A DNA stretch of 34,014 nucleotides from Mycobacterium sp. Its GTDB lineage: Bacteria; Actinomycetota; Actinomycetes; Mycobacteriales; Mycobacteriaceae. Position 1 is the stretch's first letter, and each line of letters begins with the position of its first letter. A program made the position numbers and the translations under genes. The notes beneath the pieces are model-generated. The model saw nothing but the letters and a program-made list of their open reading frames with translations, searched no databases and had not been told where the DNA came from. Of this stretch, positions 8,012-17,272 are shown piece by piece. The DNA lies in NCBI GenBank assembly GCA_023264735.1, contig JAHFVD010000076.1, forward strand, positions 1-34,014, written 5' to 3'.

Positions 8012-9997
8012 TCAGCGGCGGCGGCGACGTGACCCCAGGTAGTCGCCGACGACCGCCGCACCCAAGCCATCGAGGTCCGGAACCACTACCCGGCCCTCCA
8101 CCCGTCGAGCAACCTGATCGATGAACTTGGCGAGGCCCGGATCGTTTCCGAGGCGGAAGATCGTCACCTGCGCTCCGAGCCGCGCGACCTCGTCAAACCC
8201 ACGCACGGTGTGCGCGATGGTCCGCGGGTGCGGCGGATAGTCGAAAAATACCGACGAACCCTGGCCGTCGAAATCATCGAGGTGGGCGGTCGGCTCACCG
8301 TCGGTGACCACCAGCACCACCGGCTGGGCGTTGGGGTGACGACGCAGATGCCGCACCGCCAGTGCCAGCGCGTGGTGCAGGTTGGTGCCCTGCTCGTAGA
8401 CGCCCTCGAGTCCGGTCAGCTCGGCCGCGGTCACCGTCCGGGCGTACCGGCCGAAGGCGATGATCTCGAGTGCATCGGACCGGAACCGCGTACTCACCAA
8501 GTGGTTGAGCGCCAGCGCGGTCTGCTTCATCGGCAGCCACCGGTTCTCCATGACCATCGAGAATGAGGTATCGACCAGTAGCGCCACCGCCGCCTGGGTG
8601 CGGGTCTCGGTCTCGGATACCTCGACGTCGTCGACGGTGATCCGCAGCGGCCCGTCCAACGTGTCCAGACCGGCTTGACGCAGAACCGCGTTGGTCAGAG
8701 TGCGGGTGACATTCCATGGCTCGGTATCGCCGAATGCCCATGGCCGGGTCGCGCCGGTCAACTCGCCGGCCGCGCCGGCACGGCGGGTGTCGCGCTCGCC
8801 GTGCCGTCCCGAAAGTTGTTGGGCGACATCGCGAAGAGCGGCTTGGCCGAGTTGGCGCATCGCCTTCGGCGACAACCGCCACTGCCCGTCGGAGCCACGA
8901 TCCAGGAAGCCCTGATTCATCAGGGCTTTCTCCAGCTCGGCCAGGGTCCGCGCATCGATGGCAGCCTGATCGCCGAGCTGGCGGGCCAGCGCGTCGAGAT
9001 CGACGTCTTCCATGGTGGCCCCGGCGTAGCTCTGCGACAGCTGGTCGGCGAGCTGCTCGAGCTCGGCGATATCGGCCAGCGCCTGCGCCCCCTCCCCCAT
9101 GCCAAGGGGGTTGTCGCCGGAGAACTCCGACGAGCCGTTCCAATCCTCGCCTGGCCGAGCCGCCTGCAAATGGGAGTCCAGCCGGTTGAGCGCGTTCATC
9201 AGCGAGGGTGAACCGAATGCCTGCTGCGCCAAGGCATCCAGCTCGGCGCGCTGGTCGGGACTCAGGCTGTTACGGAACCGCTGGGCCGCCGCGGCCCGCT
9301 TGGCCAGCGAGTCCAGTAACTCCTCGACATTCTTCGGGTTCTCCGGGAAGTACTGGCCATGCTTGCGCATGAAGTCCTGAAAGTCTTGCGCGCCGTCCTC
9401 ACCGCGAGAGTGCTTGTCCAGCAGGTCGTTGAGGTCGTCGAGCATCTCGTTGACGGCTTGTCGGTCCTCGTCGGTGGCGTTCTCCAGCGCCTGCTTCATT
9501 CCGGAGAATCGCTGATCGAGCATCTCACGGCCGAGCAGATCCTTGATCTGCTCGTACTTCTGGCGGGCCTCGGGGCTGCGCCAGTTGTAGTCGGACAACT
9601 CCTGGACGGCCTTGGCCGGCGACGGCGACAACGCCTCGATCTGCAGTTCGGCGAACCGGGCGTCGTCGTCGAGTGCACGCGCCAATTCTTTGCGCTCGGA
9701 GAGCACCGCCTCGTCGAGCAGCTGCTTGATCTCTTGCAGAGTGCCGTCAAGGTTGTTGCGGTTCAACAGCTCTCGACGGCGGCGGTTGACCTCGGCGGCG
9801 AGGCGGTCGGCGCCCTTGGTGTCCTTGGTGCCGCGGCGCAGCAGCTCGGACAGCGCCCGGCGCGGCGAGGTGCCCTCCATGACGTCCTGCCCGATCTGCT
9901 CGAGCGCGTCACGCAGATCCACCGGTGGGGCCAGCGGATCCGGCCCCCCGGTGTAGGCCGAATACCGGGAGTCGTGGCCGTGCGGGCGTTTAGCCAT
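8012..9997 (-). CDS. VWA-domain protein (Rv0959-like), partner of the adjacent AAA+ ATPase
   Basis: This 661-residue protein is without signal peptide or membrane segments. The first two thirds are highly charged and probably alpha-helical, with many Glu/Arg/Leu-rich helices. The last about 190 residues form a von Willebrand factor A domain with a MIDAS motif DTSFS starting at Asp476 and the later TDGEPT loop. Such proteins form MoxR/chelatase-like pairs with AAA+ ATPases that remodel or insert metal into targets. The ATPase gene lies immediately upstream and overlaps by 8 bp (9990-9997). A GAGAAGGCGA ribosome site precedes the ATG. No tetrapyrrole genes are near, so a magnesium-chelatase role is not supported; the client is unknown. 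Confidence 0.9.
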   Translation of the reverse strand: MAKRPHGHDSRYSAYTGGPDPLAPPVDLRDALEQIGQDVMEGTSPRRALSELLRRGTKDTKGADRLAAEVNRRRRELLNRNNLDGTLQEIKQLLDEAVLSERKELARALDDDARFAELQIEALSPSPAKAVQELSDYNWRSPEARQKYEQIKDLLGREMLDQRFSGMKQALENATDEDRQAVNEMLDDLNDLLDKHSRGEDGAQDFQDFMRKHGQYFPENPKNVEELLDSLAKRAAAAQRFRNSLSPDQRAELDALAQQAFGSPSLMNALNRLDSHLQAARPGEDWNGSSEFSGDNPLGMGEGAQALADIAELEQLADQLSQSYAGATMEDVDLDALARQLGDQAAIDARTLAELEKALMNQGFLDRGSDGQWRLSPKAMRQLGQAALRDVAQQLSGRHGERDTRRAGAAGELTGATRPWAFGDTEPWNVTRTLTNAVLRQAGLDTLDGPLRITVDDVEVSETETRTQAAVALLVDTSFSMVMENRWLPMKQTALALNHLVSTRFRSDALEIIAFGRYARTVTAAELTGLEGVYEQGTNLHHALALAVRHLRRHPNAQPVVLVVTDGEPTAHLDDFDGQGSSVFFDYPPHPRTIAHTVRGFDEVARLGAQVTIFRLGNDPGLAKFIDQVARRVEGRVVVPDLDGLGAAVVGDYLGSRRRRR

Positions 9998-11372
9998 AAA
10001 CGGTTTCGCCTTCTCCCGTCACCTTGTCGATGCGCTTGGCCAAATACAGTGCCTCCAGCGCCAATTCGAGCGCGGCGGCGCGTTCGCCCTCGGTCTCTGC
10101 CTCGAGCCGCTTGGCGATCTCCTCGATCACCGGCAGGTCGGGCAGCGCGGCCAGTACGTCCTTGGCCGACACCTGCTCGCCGGTCGTCACCGCCGAGCCG
10201 CCCTCGACCGCGGATACCAGCGGGCCGACATCGATGCCGCCGAGCACGCGCTGCGCGGTGTCGGCGGTGGCGCGGCGCAGCAGGTGCTCGAGCACCGCCT
10301 GCTCGCGGCCCTCCTCGCCGGACTCGAATTCCAGCTTGCCGCGCAGCACGTCGATCACGGTGCCCAGATCGACCACCCGGGCCACCGGTTCCTCCTCACC
10401 CAGCACCGCGCCGCGATGACGGGCTGAGGCCGCGACGGTCTCGGCGGCCGCGATCGCGAACCGCGCCGACACCCCCGAGCGCTGGTCGACGGAGCTGGAC
10501 TCACGCAGGTAGCGCGCGAACCGGGCAATGATTTGCATCAGATAGGTCGGAACCTGCGCAGACAGGTGCGCTTCCTGGGTGATGACGCCAACCTCGGCGT
10601 CGAGTTCACGCGGGTAGTGCGTGCGGATTTCGGCGCCGAACCGGTCCTTCAGCGGGGTGATGATGCGTCCGCGGTTGGTGTAGTCCTCCGGGTTGGCGCT
10701 GGCGACCACGAGCACATCCAACGGCAGCCGCAGCGTGTAGCCACGCACCTGGATGTCGCGCTCCTCCATCACGTTGAGCATCGAGACCTGAATGCGCTCG
10801 GCCAGGTCCGGCAGCTCGTTGACCGCGACGATCCCGCGGTGCGCCCGCGGGATGAGGCCGTAGGCGATGGTTTCCGGATCACCGAGGGAACGCCCTTCGG
10901 CGACCTTGATGGGATCGATGTCACCGACCAGGTCCGCGACGCTGGTGTCCGGGGTAGCCAGCTTCTCGGTGTAGCGCGCACTGCGGTGCCGCCACTCGAC
11001 CGGCAATGCGTCACCGGAGTCAGCGGCCCGGCGGATCGACTGCGGGGTGATCGGGGTGTAGGGGTGCTCACCGAGTTCCGATCCGGCGATCACCGGCGTC
11101 CACTCGTCGAGCAGGTTCTGCAGCGACCGCAAGAGCAGGGTCTTGCCCTGACCGCGCTCGCCCAGCAGGACGAAATCATGCCCGGCGATCAGGGCCCGCT
11201 CCAGCTGCGGCAACACGGTGTCCTCGAACCCGAAAATGCCTGGCCAGACGTCATCTCCCTCAGCCAGCGCGGTGAGGAGGTTCTCCCGGATCTCCTGCTT
11301 GACGCTGCGCTCCCGATGTCCGGAAGCGCGCAGTTCGCCAAGAGTGCGGGGGAGGTTGTCAGGTGAAGTCAC
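9990..11372 (-). CDS. Magnesium-chelatase/MoxR-type AAA+ ATPase (Rv0958-like)
   Basis: This 460-residue AAA+ ATPase has Walker A GERGQGKT at residues 71-78. A Walker B region follows in GIVAVNELPDL, and then VMEERDIQVRGYTLRLPLDVLVVASANPEDYTNRGR, the chelatase-like helix-2 insert and sensor segment. The start is GTG at 11372. The gene overlaps the downstream VWA gene by 8 bp and lies 26 bp after purH, so all three are probably co-transcribed. Annotation as 'magnesium chelatase' reflects the family only; the pairing with a VWA protein suggests a MoxR-like remodelling machine. Confidence 0.92.
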   Translation of the reverse strand: MTSPDNLPRTLGELRASGHRERSVKQEIRENLLTALAEGDDVWPGIFGFEDTVLPQLERALIAGHDFVLLGERGQGKTLLLRSLQNLLDEWTPVIAGSELGEHPYTPITPQSIRRAADSGDALPVEWRHRSARYTEKLATPDTSVADLVGDIDPIKVAEGRSLGDPETIAYGLIPRAHRGIVAVNELPDLAERIQVSMLNVMEERDIQVRGYTLRLPLDVLVVASANPEDYTNRGRIITPLKDRFGAEIRTHYPRELDAEVGVITQEAHLSAQVPTYLMQIIARFARYLRESSSVDQRSGVSARFAIAAAETVAASARHRGAVLGEEEPVARVVDLGTVIDVLRGKLEFESGEEGREQAVLEHLLRRATADTAQRVLGGIDVGPLVSAVEGGSAVTTGEQVSAKDVLAALPDLPVIEEIAKRLEAETEGERAAALELALEALYLAKRIDKVTGEGETVYG

Positions 11373-11398
11373 CTCTCCACGCTACGACTGCTGCGTGC

Positions 11399-12982
11399 TC
11401 AGTGCGCGAAGTGTCTCGCTCCGGTGAGGTAGAGCGTGACACCGGCCTTCGCCGCAGCCTCGGTCACCAGGTCGTCGCGCACCGAACCACCGGGATGCAC
11501 GACGGCCTTGACCCCGGCCGCCGTCAGCGTCTCCAACCCGTCCGGGAACGGGAAGAACGCATCGCTGGCCGCGACCGCACCACGAACCCGCTCGCCGCCG
11601 CGCTCCACCGCGAGCCGAGCCGCATCGACCCGGTTGACCTGGCCCATGCCCACCCCGACGGTCGCACCGTCGGCGGCCACCACGATCGCGTTGGACTTGA
11701 CCGCTCGGCAGGTGCGCCAGGCGAACTGCAGGTCGGACAGCGTCGCCGCATCCGCCGGTGTTCCGGTGGCCAGCGTCCAGTTGGCCGGATCATCACCGGG
11801 CGCGTTGAGGGTGTCGCGCTCCTGGATCAGCAGACCACCGCTGATCTGGCGCAGCTCGGTTCCGTCGACCGGCGGCTCGGACGCGACCAACACCCGAATG
11901 TTCTTCTTACGGGCCAGGATTTCCACCGCACCGGGCTCATAGGCGGGCGCGATGATCACCTCGGTGAAGATCTCCGAAACGAACTCGGCCATCTCCACCG
12001 TGACCTCGGCGTTGGCGGCGATCACGCCACCGAAGGCGCTCAGCGGATCGCATTCGTGGGCCTTGCGGTGGGCGTCGGCCACCGACACCGACGAGATCGC
12101 GATGCCACATGGGTTGGCGTGCTTGATGATCGCCACGCAGGTCTGCTCGTGGTCGAACGCCGCCCGCCACGCCGCATCGGCATCGGTGAAGTTGTTGTAG
12201 GACATCTCTTTTCCGTGCAGCTGCTCGGCCTGCGCCAGACCCGGCCAGCCGGCGTCGTCGCTGTAGAGCGCGGCCTGCTGATGGGGGTTCTCGCCGTAGC
12301 GCAGCTGCGAGGTGCGCCGCCACGTGCGGCCGAACCACGGCGGCAGGAACTCCGGCGCCCCTCCCTCTTCGGGCGCCAGCACCGAGCCCATCCAGCCGGC
12401 CACCGCGACGTCGTACTCGGCGGTGTGCCGAAAAGCCAGCGCCGCCAACTTCTGTCGATCGGCGAGCGTGAAACCGCCGGCCCTGACCGCGGCCAGCACA
12501 CCGTCGTAGCCGAGCGGATCGACCACCACGGCCACGCTGGCGTGGTTCTTGGCCGACGCGCGCACCATCGAGGGTCCGCCGATGTCGATCTGCTCGACGC
12601 ACTCGTCGACTTCGGCGCCCGAGTCCACCGTCTCGGTGAACGGGTAGAGGTTGACCACAACGAGATCGAACGGCGCGATCTTGAGTTCCTCGAGCGCCCG
12701 GACATGTTCGGGGTTACGGGTGTCGGCGAGCAAGCCGGCGTGGATGTGCGGGTGCAGGGTCTTGACCCGGCCGTCGAGCACCTCAGGGAAGCCGGTGACG
12801 AACTCCACTGGAGTCACCGGAATACCTTTGTCGGCAATCGTTTTGGCGGTAGAACCGGTCGAGACGATGTCCACGCCCGCCTCGTGCAGACCTTGAGCGA
12901 GCGGAATCAGTCCGCTCTTGTCGTACACGCTGATCAGCGCGCGCCGAATCGGCCTCTTCCCGATCAATGTCCCCGCGGTCAT
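11399..12982 (-). CDS. purH: Bifunctional AICAR transformylase / IMP cyclohydrolase PurH
   Basis: This 527-residue enzyme catalyses the last two steps of purine synthesis, AICAR to FAICAR (with 10-formyl-THF) and FAICAR to IMP. The N-terminal MGS-like IMP cyclohydrolase domain begins RRALISVYDKSGLIPLAQ. It contains STGSTAKTI and KTLHPHIHAGLL. The C-terminal transformylase domain carries IIKHANPCG and the end sequence GGSVRDD. The ATG at 12982 was chosen over a longer reading because it overlaps the purN stop as ATGA (12979-12982), is preceded by AGAAAGG, and starts a typical N-terminus. Mycobacterial PurH proteins have about this length. Confidence 0.97.
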   Translation of the reverse strand: MTAGTLIGKRPIRRALISVYDKSGLIPLAQGLHEAGVDIVSTGSTAKTIADKGIPVTPVEFVTGFPEVLDGRVKTLHPHIHAGLLADTRNPEHVRALEELKIAPFDLVVVNLYPFTETVDSGAEVDECVEQIDIGGPSMVRASAKNHASVAVVVDPLGYDGVLAAVRAGGFTLADRQKLAALAFRHTAEYDVAVAGWMGSVLAPEEGGAPEFLPPWFGRTWRRTSQLRYGENPHQQAALYSDDAGWPGLAQAEQLHGKEMSYNNFTDADAAWRAAFDHEQTCVAIIKHANPCGIAISSVSVADAHRKAHECDPLSAFGGVIAANAEVTVEMAEFVSEIFTEVIIAPAYEPGAVEILARKKNIRVLVASEPPVDGTELRQISGGLLIQERDTLNAPGDDPANWTLATGTPADAATLSDLQFAWRTCRAVKSNAIVVAADGATVGVGMGQVNRVDAARLAVERGGERVRGAVAASDAFFPFPDGLETLTAAGVKAVVHPGGSVRDDLVTEAAAKAGVTLYLTGARHFAH

Positions 12983-13608
12983 CCTATGGTCGCCTTTCTG
13001 CCACTCCAGGTCACACCGCGCGTCGCAAGCGCGGCAAGTACGTCTACCAACAGCCGTCGTTCCACGACCTTGATGCGTTCGTGCAAGGTGTCTTCGTCGT
13101 CGCCGTCGAGAATCTCGACCGCCTGCTGCGCCACGATCGGTCCGGTGTCCACGCCGGCGTCCACGAGGTGCACGGTGCACCCGGTGACCCTGACCCCGTA
13201 GGCCAGCGCGTCGGGTACGGCGTGTGCGCCGGGAAAAGCCGGCAGCAGCGCGGGATGAGTGTTGACGACGCGGCCCAGGAAACGCGAAAGGAATTCCGGC
13301 CCAAGTATTTTCATGAAGCCCGCCGACACGATGAGGTCGGGGCTGTGTGCTTGCGTTGCCTCGGTGATCGCGGCATCCCAGGCGGTGCGATCGGGGTAAT
13401 CCTTCAGCCGCACGCAGAAGGTGGGGATCGACGCGGCCCGCGCGATGTCCACGGCCGGGCAGTCCCGGTCCACCCCGACGGCGACAACGCGCGCCGGGTA
13501 GTCGCCGACGGCGGCTGCCAGCAGTGACCGCAACAAGGACCCGGTCCCCGACGCCAGGACGACGAGCCGTGCCGGCGCGCTCGGGGGGACGTGGATGGGC
13601 TGCTGCAC
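12979..13608 (-). CDS. purN: Phosphoribosylglycinamide formyltransferase PurN
   Basis: This 209-residue GAR transformylase uses 10-formyl-THF to formylate glycinamide ribonucleotide. The nucleotide-binding segment VVLASGTGSLLRSLL is near the N-terminus. The catalytic Asn/His lie in VNTHPALLPAFPG and the catalytic Asp in DAGVDTGP. The start is GTG (13606-13608); no strong Shine-Dalgarno is visible. The stop overlaps purH by 4 bp, so the two purine enzymes are translationally coupled. perM lies 47 bp upstream in the same direction. Confidence 0.95.
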   Translation of the reverse strand: MQQPIHVPPSAPARLVVLASGTGSLLRSLLAAAVGDYPARVVAVGVDRDCPAVDIARAASIPTFCVRLKDYPDRTAWDAAITEATQAHSPDLIVSAGFMKILGPEFLSRFLGRVVNTHPALLPAFPGAHAVPDALAYGVRVTGCTVHLVDAGVDTGPIVAQQAVEILDGDDEDTLHERIKVVERRLLVDVLAALATRGVTWSGRKATIG

Positions 13609-13655
13609 GGCGATGAGCCTAGCGGGAAGAGGATCCGCGGCGCCTCAAAGGCGGC

Positions 13656-15080
13656 TCAACGCTCGGGCGGCCCGGTCTCGATATCGTCGTCGACGATCAT
13701 CAAATCCTCGACATCCTCGAGATTGGGCGCGGGCCGAACCGGCGGTGGCGGTGCCGACGGCACCGGCTCGGGTTCGGGTTCGGGCTCGACTTCGGGCTCG
13801 CGGCCCAGCTCTGGCTCTGGCTCGTCGGTCAGCTCGGCCTCGTTGTCCAGGTCGGGAAGGGGCGTGGTCAGCGCTTCGTCGTTGTCCGCGAAGTCCACTT
13901 CTTCGACGAGCACCGGCTCGGGCGGCTTCACCCGCTTCGGGCGACGCCGCACGCCGCCGGACATCACGACCGTGACGGTCCCGATGACGAAGAACCAGAA
14001 GAACACCCCTGGCCCGAATGTGCTCTGGTCAACCCCGATCTCGCCGAAGTTGCCCAGCCGTCCGCCGCCGGCGTAACCGAGCACGACCATCGTGACGGCC
14101 GCCAGCAGCGATGCCACGGCGAGCTTGGCCATCGCGGCCGGCCAGGGCAACGGCCGGCTGGCGCACTGCTGACCCAGCGCGACCCCGGAGGCGGCGCCGA
14201 CGATCAGCAACGCCACCCACACCGGGCCCAGCGGTGGCGTCGGCACCGCTGCCAGGATCGGCAGCGCGGGGATGTCCCCGCCGAAGACGGTGAAAGAACT
14301 GAAGGTCGCAAAGCCGATGTGGGCGCTGGAGCCGACCGCCACCGCGGAGGTCCCGATGATCACGTTGGGCACATACAGCGCCGACAACAACGTGAGGCTG
14401 AGCTGACCGAACAGCGAGTCCGTCACCGCATACAGCTCGTGCATGGTGCCCCAGTGCACGACCAGCGACACGGCGGTGACCGCGCCGGACAGCCCCAGCA
14501 GTGCCAGCAGGCCCGCCGTCGCCGCGCGAACGGTGTCGCCGAGCCAGAGGGGCAGGCGCAGGGCGTGCAGCGCCCGCCACCCGACCTGTGACCCCACCCC
14601 GAGCACCGCGCCGATGCCGTGCACGGCCAGCACACCGGTGAACGCGCGCAGCGCGCTGGGCGTCTGCAATTCGGTGATCACCGACGAGGCGTCGTGGATG
14701 ACGGCCAGTGCGATCGCGGCGAACAGCATCGGACCGCCCAGCGCCGAGGCGACGATCCAGCGGGTCACGAACCAGGAAGCTCGCGGGGAGGTCGCGCGCG
14801 CCGTGGTGCGCGCCGTACCCCAGGCCATCAGCAACACCGGCAGCAGCGGCAGAACCGCCAGCTGGTGCCCGGCGATCGAGATGGGCACCTGGTGCACGGC
14901 CAGCCACATGCTGGCAATGGCACCCAGGGTGCCGGTCATATCGCTGTTGGCGATGACGAGCTGCAGCAGCGTCACCGCGGCGATGACGACCAGCGCCACC
15001 AGCGATGGGCCGAACGCGACCCGAACCAGGTCACGTGCCTGGCGCGCCCCGACTGGTCGCTTGTCCTCCATCCGTGTCAC
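13656..15080 (-). CDS. perM: DUF6350 integral membrane protein PerM (cell-division/persistence factor)
   Basis: This 474-residue polytopic membrane protein has about ten hydrophobic segments between residues 25 and 385 (for example LVALVVIAAVTLLQLVIA and LPLLPVLLMAW). A cytoplasmic-looking acidic and proline-rich tail follows, with an EPEPEPEP stretch. It matches Rv0955/PerM, described in M. tuberculosis as needed for Mg-dependent cell division and persistence in chronic infection (established knowledge). The start used is GTG at 15080; ATG at 15071 is an in-frame alternative. It lies 40 bp after the 34 kDa antigen gene and 47 bp before purN, so division and purine genes may share a transcript. 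Confidence 0.88.
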   Translation of the reverse strand: MTRMEDKRPVGARQARDLVRVAFGPSLVALVVIAAVTLLQLVIANSDMTGTLGAIASMWLAVHQVPISIAGHQLAVLPLLPVLLMAWGTARTTARATSPRASWFVTRWIVASALGGPMLFAAIALAVIHDASSVITELQTPSALRAFTGVLAVHGIGAVLGVGSQVGWRALHALRLPLWLGDTVRAATAGLLALLGLSGAVTAVSLVVHWGTMHELYAVTDSLFGQLSLTLLSALYVPNVIIGTSAVAVGSSAHIGFATFSSFTVFGGDIPALPILAAVPTPPLGPVWVALLIVGAASGVALGQQCASRPLPWPAAMAKLAVASLLAAVTMVVLGYAGGGRLGNFGEIGVDQSTFGPGVFFWFFVIGTVTVVMSGGVRRRPKRVKPPEPVLVEEVDFADNDEALTTPLPDLDNEAELTDEPEPELGREPEVEPEPEPEPVPSAPPPPVRPAPNLEDVEDLMIVDDDIETGPPER

Positions 15081-15120
15081 TCGCCGCGCCAGTCAGACAT
15101 GCAGCGCGACGAGCGCCCGG

Positions 15121-15930
15121 TTACGACGGGGTGGGGCCCGATGACGGCGACGATGACGGCGCCTGAGACTGGTCCGGCTGAGCGGGGGGCTGCTGGCCGG
15201 GGGGCGGCGGCGGGCTGAAGCTCGGGAAACCGGTCGGCGGGGTGGGCGGGCCGCTCTGCGCACCGAGCCCACCGAAACCGCCGGTCGACGGACCCGAGGC
15301 GTAGCCGCCGCCGTACTGGGCCGGGTAACCCGGCCGGGGCGGGATTCCCGGCGGGGGGCCTTGGGGTCCGGGCTGGCCGTAGTAGCCACCGGGCGGCGGG
15401 CCGTACTGACCGAACTGCTCGTAGCGGGGCCGAGGCGCCGGAGCGGTGATGACTCCGGCCTCCAGCAGCAGCGCCGCCACCGCAACGAACGTCTGCAGCA
15501 GGGTGAAGGCGATCATCACCCACAGTCCCCAACCGACGCCGAAGCCGGTCGGCTTGCCGACCACCTGAGCGATCGACGTCAGCAGCGCGATAGCCGATGC
15601 CGTCGCGATGACACCGCCGTAGTCCCTGGCCTTGGGCAGCAGGCTTGCGGCCGCCAACAGTGCGGCGACGAGCGTCGCCAGGACCGGGTAGCCGCCACCA
15701 CCGCCGGACAGTTCGGCACCGCCGAAGGGGCCGAGCTCGGCCTTGATCGTAAGAATGGGCCCGAAGCTGGCGAGGTACGCGGCCAGGCCCAGTACGACGA
15801 CGGCGACGTTCAGGTACAGCGGCAGCTTGCTCGGTCCGGCCTCCGCGGGCGCGAACGACGGCGCCGGAGGGCCGTAAGGACCTGGTGGCTGTTGCGGTGG
15901 ATAGCCCGGGTTCGTGGGCGGGTAAGTCAT
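15121..15930 (-). CDS. 34 kDa antigen-like membrane protein (DUF5336, Rv0954-like)
   Basis: This 269-residue protein has a Pro/Tyr/Gly-rich N-terminus (MTYPPTNPGYPPQQPPGP). Four hydrophobic segments follow (from about LPLYLNVAVVVLGLAAY to TLLQTFVAVAALLLEAGV), then a long disordered Gly/Pro/Gln/Tyr-rich tail. This is the layout of the mycobacterial 34 kDa antigen family. I recall Rv0954 being linked to the division complex with PerM. The ATG at 15930 is chosen over a longer frame because AAGGAGAGGCC sits directly upstream and the extra N-terminus is non-conserved in type. It precedes perM by 40 bp. Confidence 0.88.
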   Translation of the reverse strand: MTYPPTNPGYPPQQPPGPYGPPAPSFAPAEAGPSKLPLYLNVAVVVLGLAAYLASFGPILTIKAELGPFGGAELSGGGGGYPVLATLVAALLAAASLLPKARDYGGVIATASAIALLTSIAQVVGKPTGFGVGWGLWVMIAFTLLQTFVAVAALLLEAGVITAPAPRPRYEQFGQYGPPPGGYYGQPGPQGPPPGIPPRPGYPAQYGGGYASGPSTGGFGGLGAQSGPPTPPTGFPSFSPPPPPGQQPPAQPDQSQAPSSSPSSGPTPS

Positions 15931-15993
15931 GGCCTCTCCTTCAGCCTTGTCACGCCGGCGCGTCCCCCGCGGCGCTGCGTCGGTTGTGGCTCG

Positions 15994-16018
15994 CGAACGG
16001 ACCCGCAGGTCCGGTTCG
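15994..16018 (-). other. Hairpin between sfnG and the 34 kDa antigen gene
   Basis: Inner arms 15998-16003 and 16008-16013 pair perfectly around CGCA. Outer arms CGAA/TTCG (15994-15997 and 16015-16018) extend the stem past one bulged base. It lies 82-106 bp after the sfnG stop and 64-88 bp before the next start on the same strand. It could end sfnG transcripts or be a leader structure; there is no T-tail. Confidence 0.4.
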
Positions 16019-16099
16019 CCCACCACGCTAGCGCACGCCGCCGTGGCGACCGCGACCATCGGCGTGTCACACAGGCAGTTGGCAAACGGCCGTCACGAG

Positions 16100-17230
16100 T
16101 CAGGCAGATACCTGAAGCGGCGCCCCGATCGAATCGCTTTCGGCGGCTTCGATTTCGCGCACCAGCGGCAGCACGCGGGCACCGAAGTACTCGATCTCCT
16201 CCTGGAAGTGCAGGAAGCCACCGAGGATCAGGTCCACGCCGCGTTTGCGGTATGCCGAGATGCGTTCGGCGATCTGCTCGGGCGTTCCGATCAGCTGAGT
16301 GCGGAATCCGTCGTTGTACTGAACGAGATCCTCGAACGTCGAGTCGGCCCACATGCCGCGCTTGTCGGAGGTGGAACTGCCGGCCTGCTGCACCGCGGCG
16401 TGGAACCCCGCGACCGCGGGCCGGTTGGCCTTGGCGATGATCTCTTTTAGGGTTTCCCGCGCTTCTCTTTCTGTGTCCCTGGCGATGATGAACCCGTTGA
16501 GCCCGAAGTTGACTTCCCGGCGCGCATCTCGGGCGTGGTCGCGAACCTCGACGAGCTGCTCGGTGACACCATCGAAATCCTTGCCGTTGGAGAAGTACCA
16601 GTCGGCGTAGTAACCGCCGTTGCGGCGCGCGGCGGTTGAGTTACCGCCCTGGAAGATCTCGGGATTCGGGCGCTCGGGCGTGTTCAGCGGCTTGGGCTTG
16701 AGGGTGAAGTCGTGAATGCGGTAGAAGTCGCCGCGGAAGTCAACGTTGTCCTCGGTCCAGATCTTGCGCAGCACCTGCAGGAATTCGGCGGTGCGCCGGT
16801 AGCGTTCGTCGTGCTCCAGCCACGGCTCGCCCAGGTGGGTGAACTCGTCCTTGAACCAGCCCGAGACGACGTTGACGGCGAAGCGGCCACCGGACAGATG
16901 GTCGGCGGTCGCGCCGAGCTTGGCCAGAACCCCCGGCTGCCACAGGCCGGGGTGGACCGCGGCGATGAGCTTGAGACGCTGGGTGGCCAGCAGCAGTGCA
17001 AGCGAGAAGCTGGTGGACTCGTGCTGGAATTCGGCACCGTAGCTGGCCTCGTAGCGGACCTGGGACAGCGCGTACTCGAAGCCGTTGTTCTCGGCTGTCT
17101 GCGCAAGCTTGACGTTGTAGTCGTAATTCCAGTCGGTGCGCTGCTCGATGGTGCTGGTCACCAGACCGCCACTGACGTTGGGAACCCAGTAGGCAAATTT
17201 CACTTGGTCGGCGATGCGTTCGGTCGTCAT
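16100..17230 (-). CDS. sfnG: FMNH2-dependent dimethylsulfone monooxygenase (SfnG-like LLM enzyme)
   Basis: This 376-residue bacterial-luciferase-like monooxygenase matches the SfnG type: KFAYWVPNVSGGLVTSTIEQRTDW at the start, YALSQVRYEASYGAEFQHES, and SGGRFAVNVVSGWFKDEF. SfnG converts dimethylsulfone to methanesulfinate with FMNH2 and O2, for use of organic sulfur when sulfate is scarce (family knowledge). No flavin reductase or alkanesulfonate genes are visible here, so reduced flavin must come from elsewhere. The ATG at 17230 gives the canonical N-terminus; ribosome binding is weak. A pair of direct repeats lies 43-79 bp upstream. The gene is extra compared with the M. tuberculosis order as I remember it, suggesting lineage-specific acquisition. 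Confidence 0.85.
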   Translation of the reverse strand: MTTERIADQVKFAYWVPNVSGGLVTSTIEQRTDWNYDYNVKLAQTAENNGFEYALSQVRYEASYGAEFQHESTSFSLALLLATQRLKLIAAVHPGLWQPGVLAKLGATADHLSGGRFAVNVVSGWFKDEFTHLGEPWLEHDERYRRTAEFLQVLRKIWTEDNVDFRGDFYRIHDFTLKPKPLNTPERPNPEIFQGGNSTAARRNGGYYADWYFSNGKDFDGVTEQLVEVRDHARDARREVNFGLNGFIIARDTEREARETLKEIIAKANRPAVAGFHAAVQQAGSSTSDKRGMWADSTFEDLVQYNDGFRTQLIGTPEQIAERISAYRKRGVDLILGGFLHFQEEIEYFGARVLPLVREIEAAESDSIGAPLQVSA

Positions 17231-17272
17231 GGTTCTGCATGGTTGCCAGGGTCATCGCTGGGGTCACCCTTT

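Noticed and set aside
12983..13180. Upstream in-frame extension of purH (66 extra codons)
   Set aside because: The extra residues are Arg-rich antisense-like translation of purN, and the ATG at 12982 has an ATGA overlap with the purN stop, a ribosome site and the conserved N-terminus.
14111..15144. Long plus-strand frames opposite perM and the 34 kDa antigen gene
   Set aside because: They are Arg/Pro/Ala-rich shadow frames typical of high-GC antisense DNA, without domains or ribosome sites.
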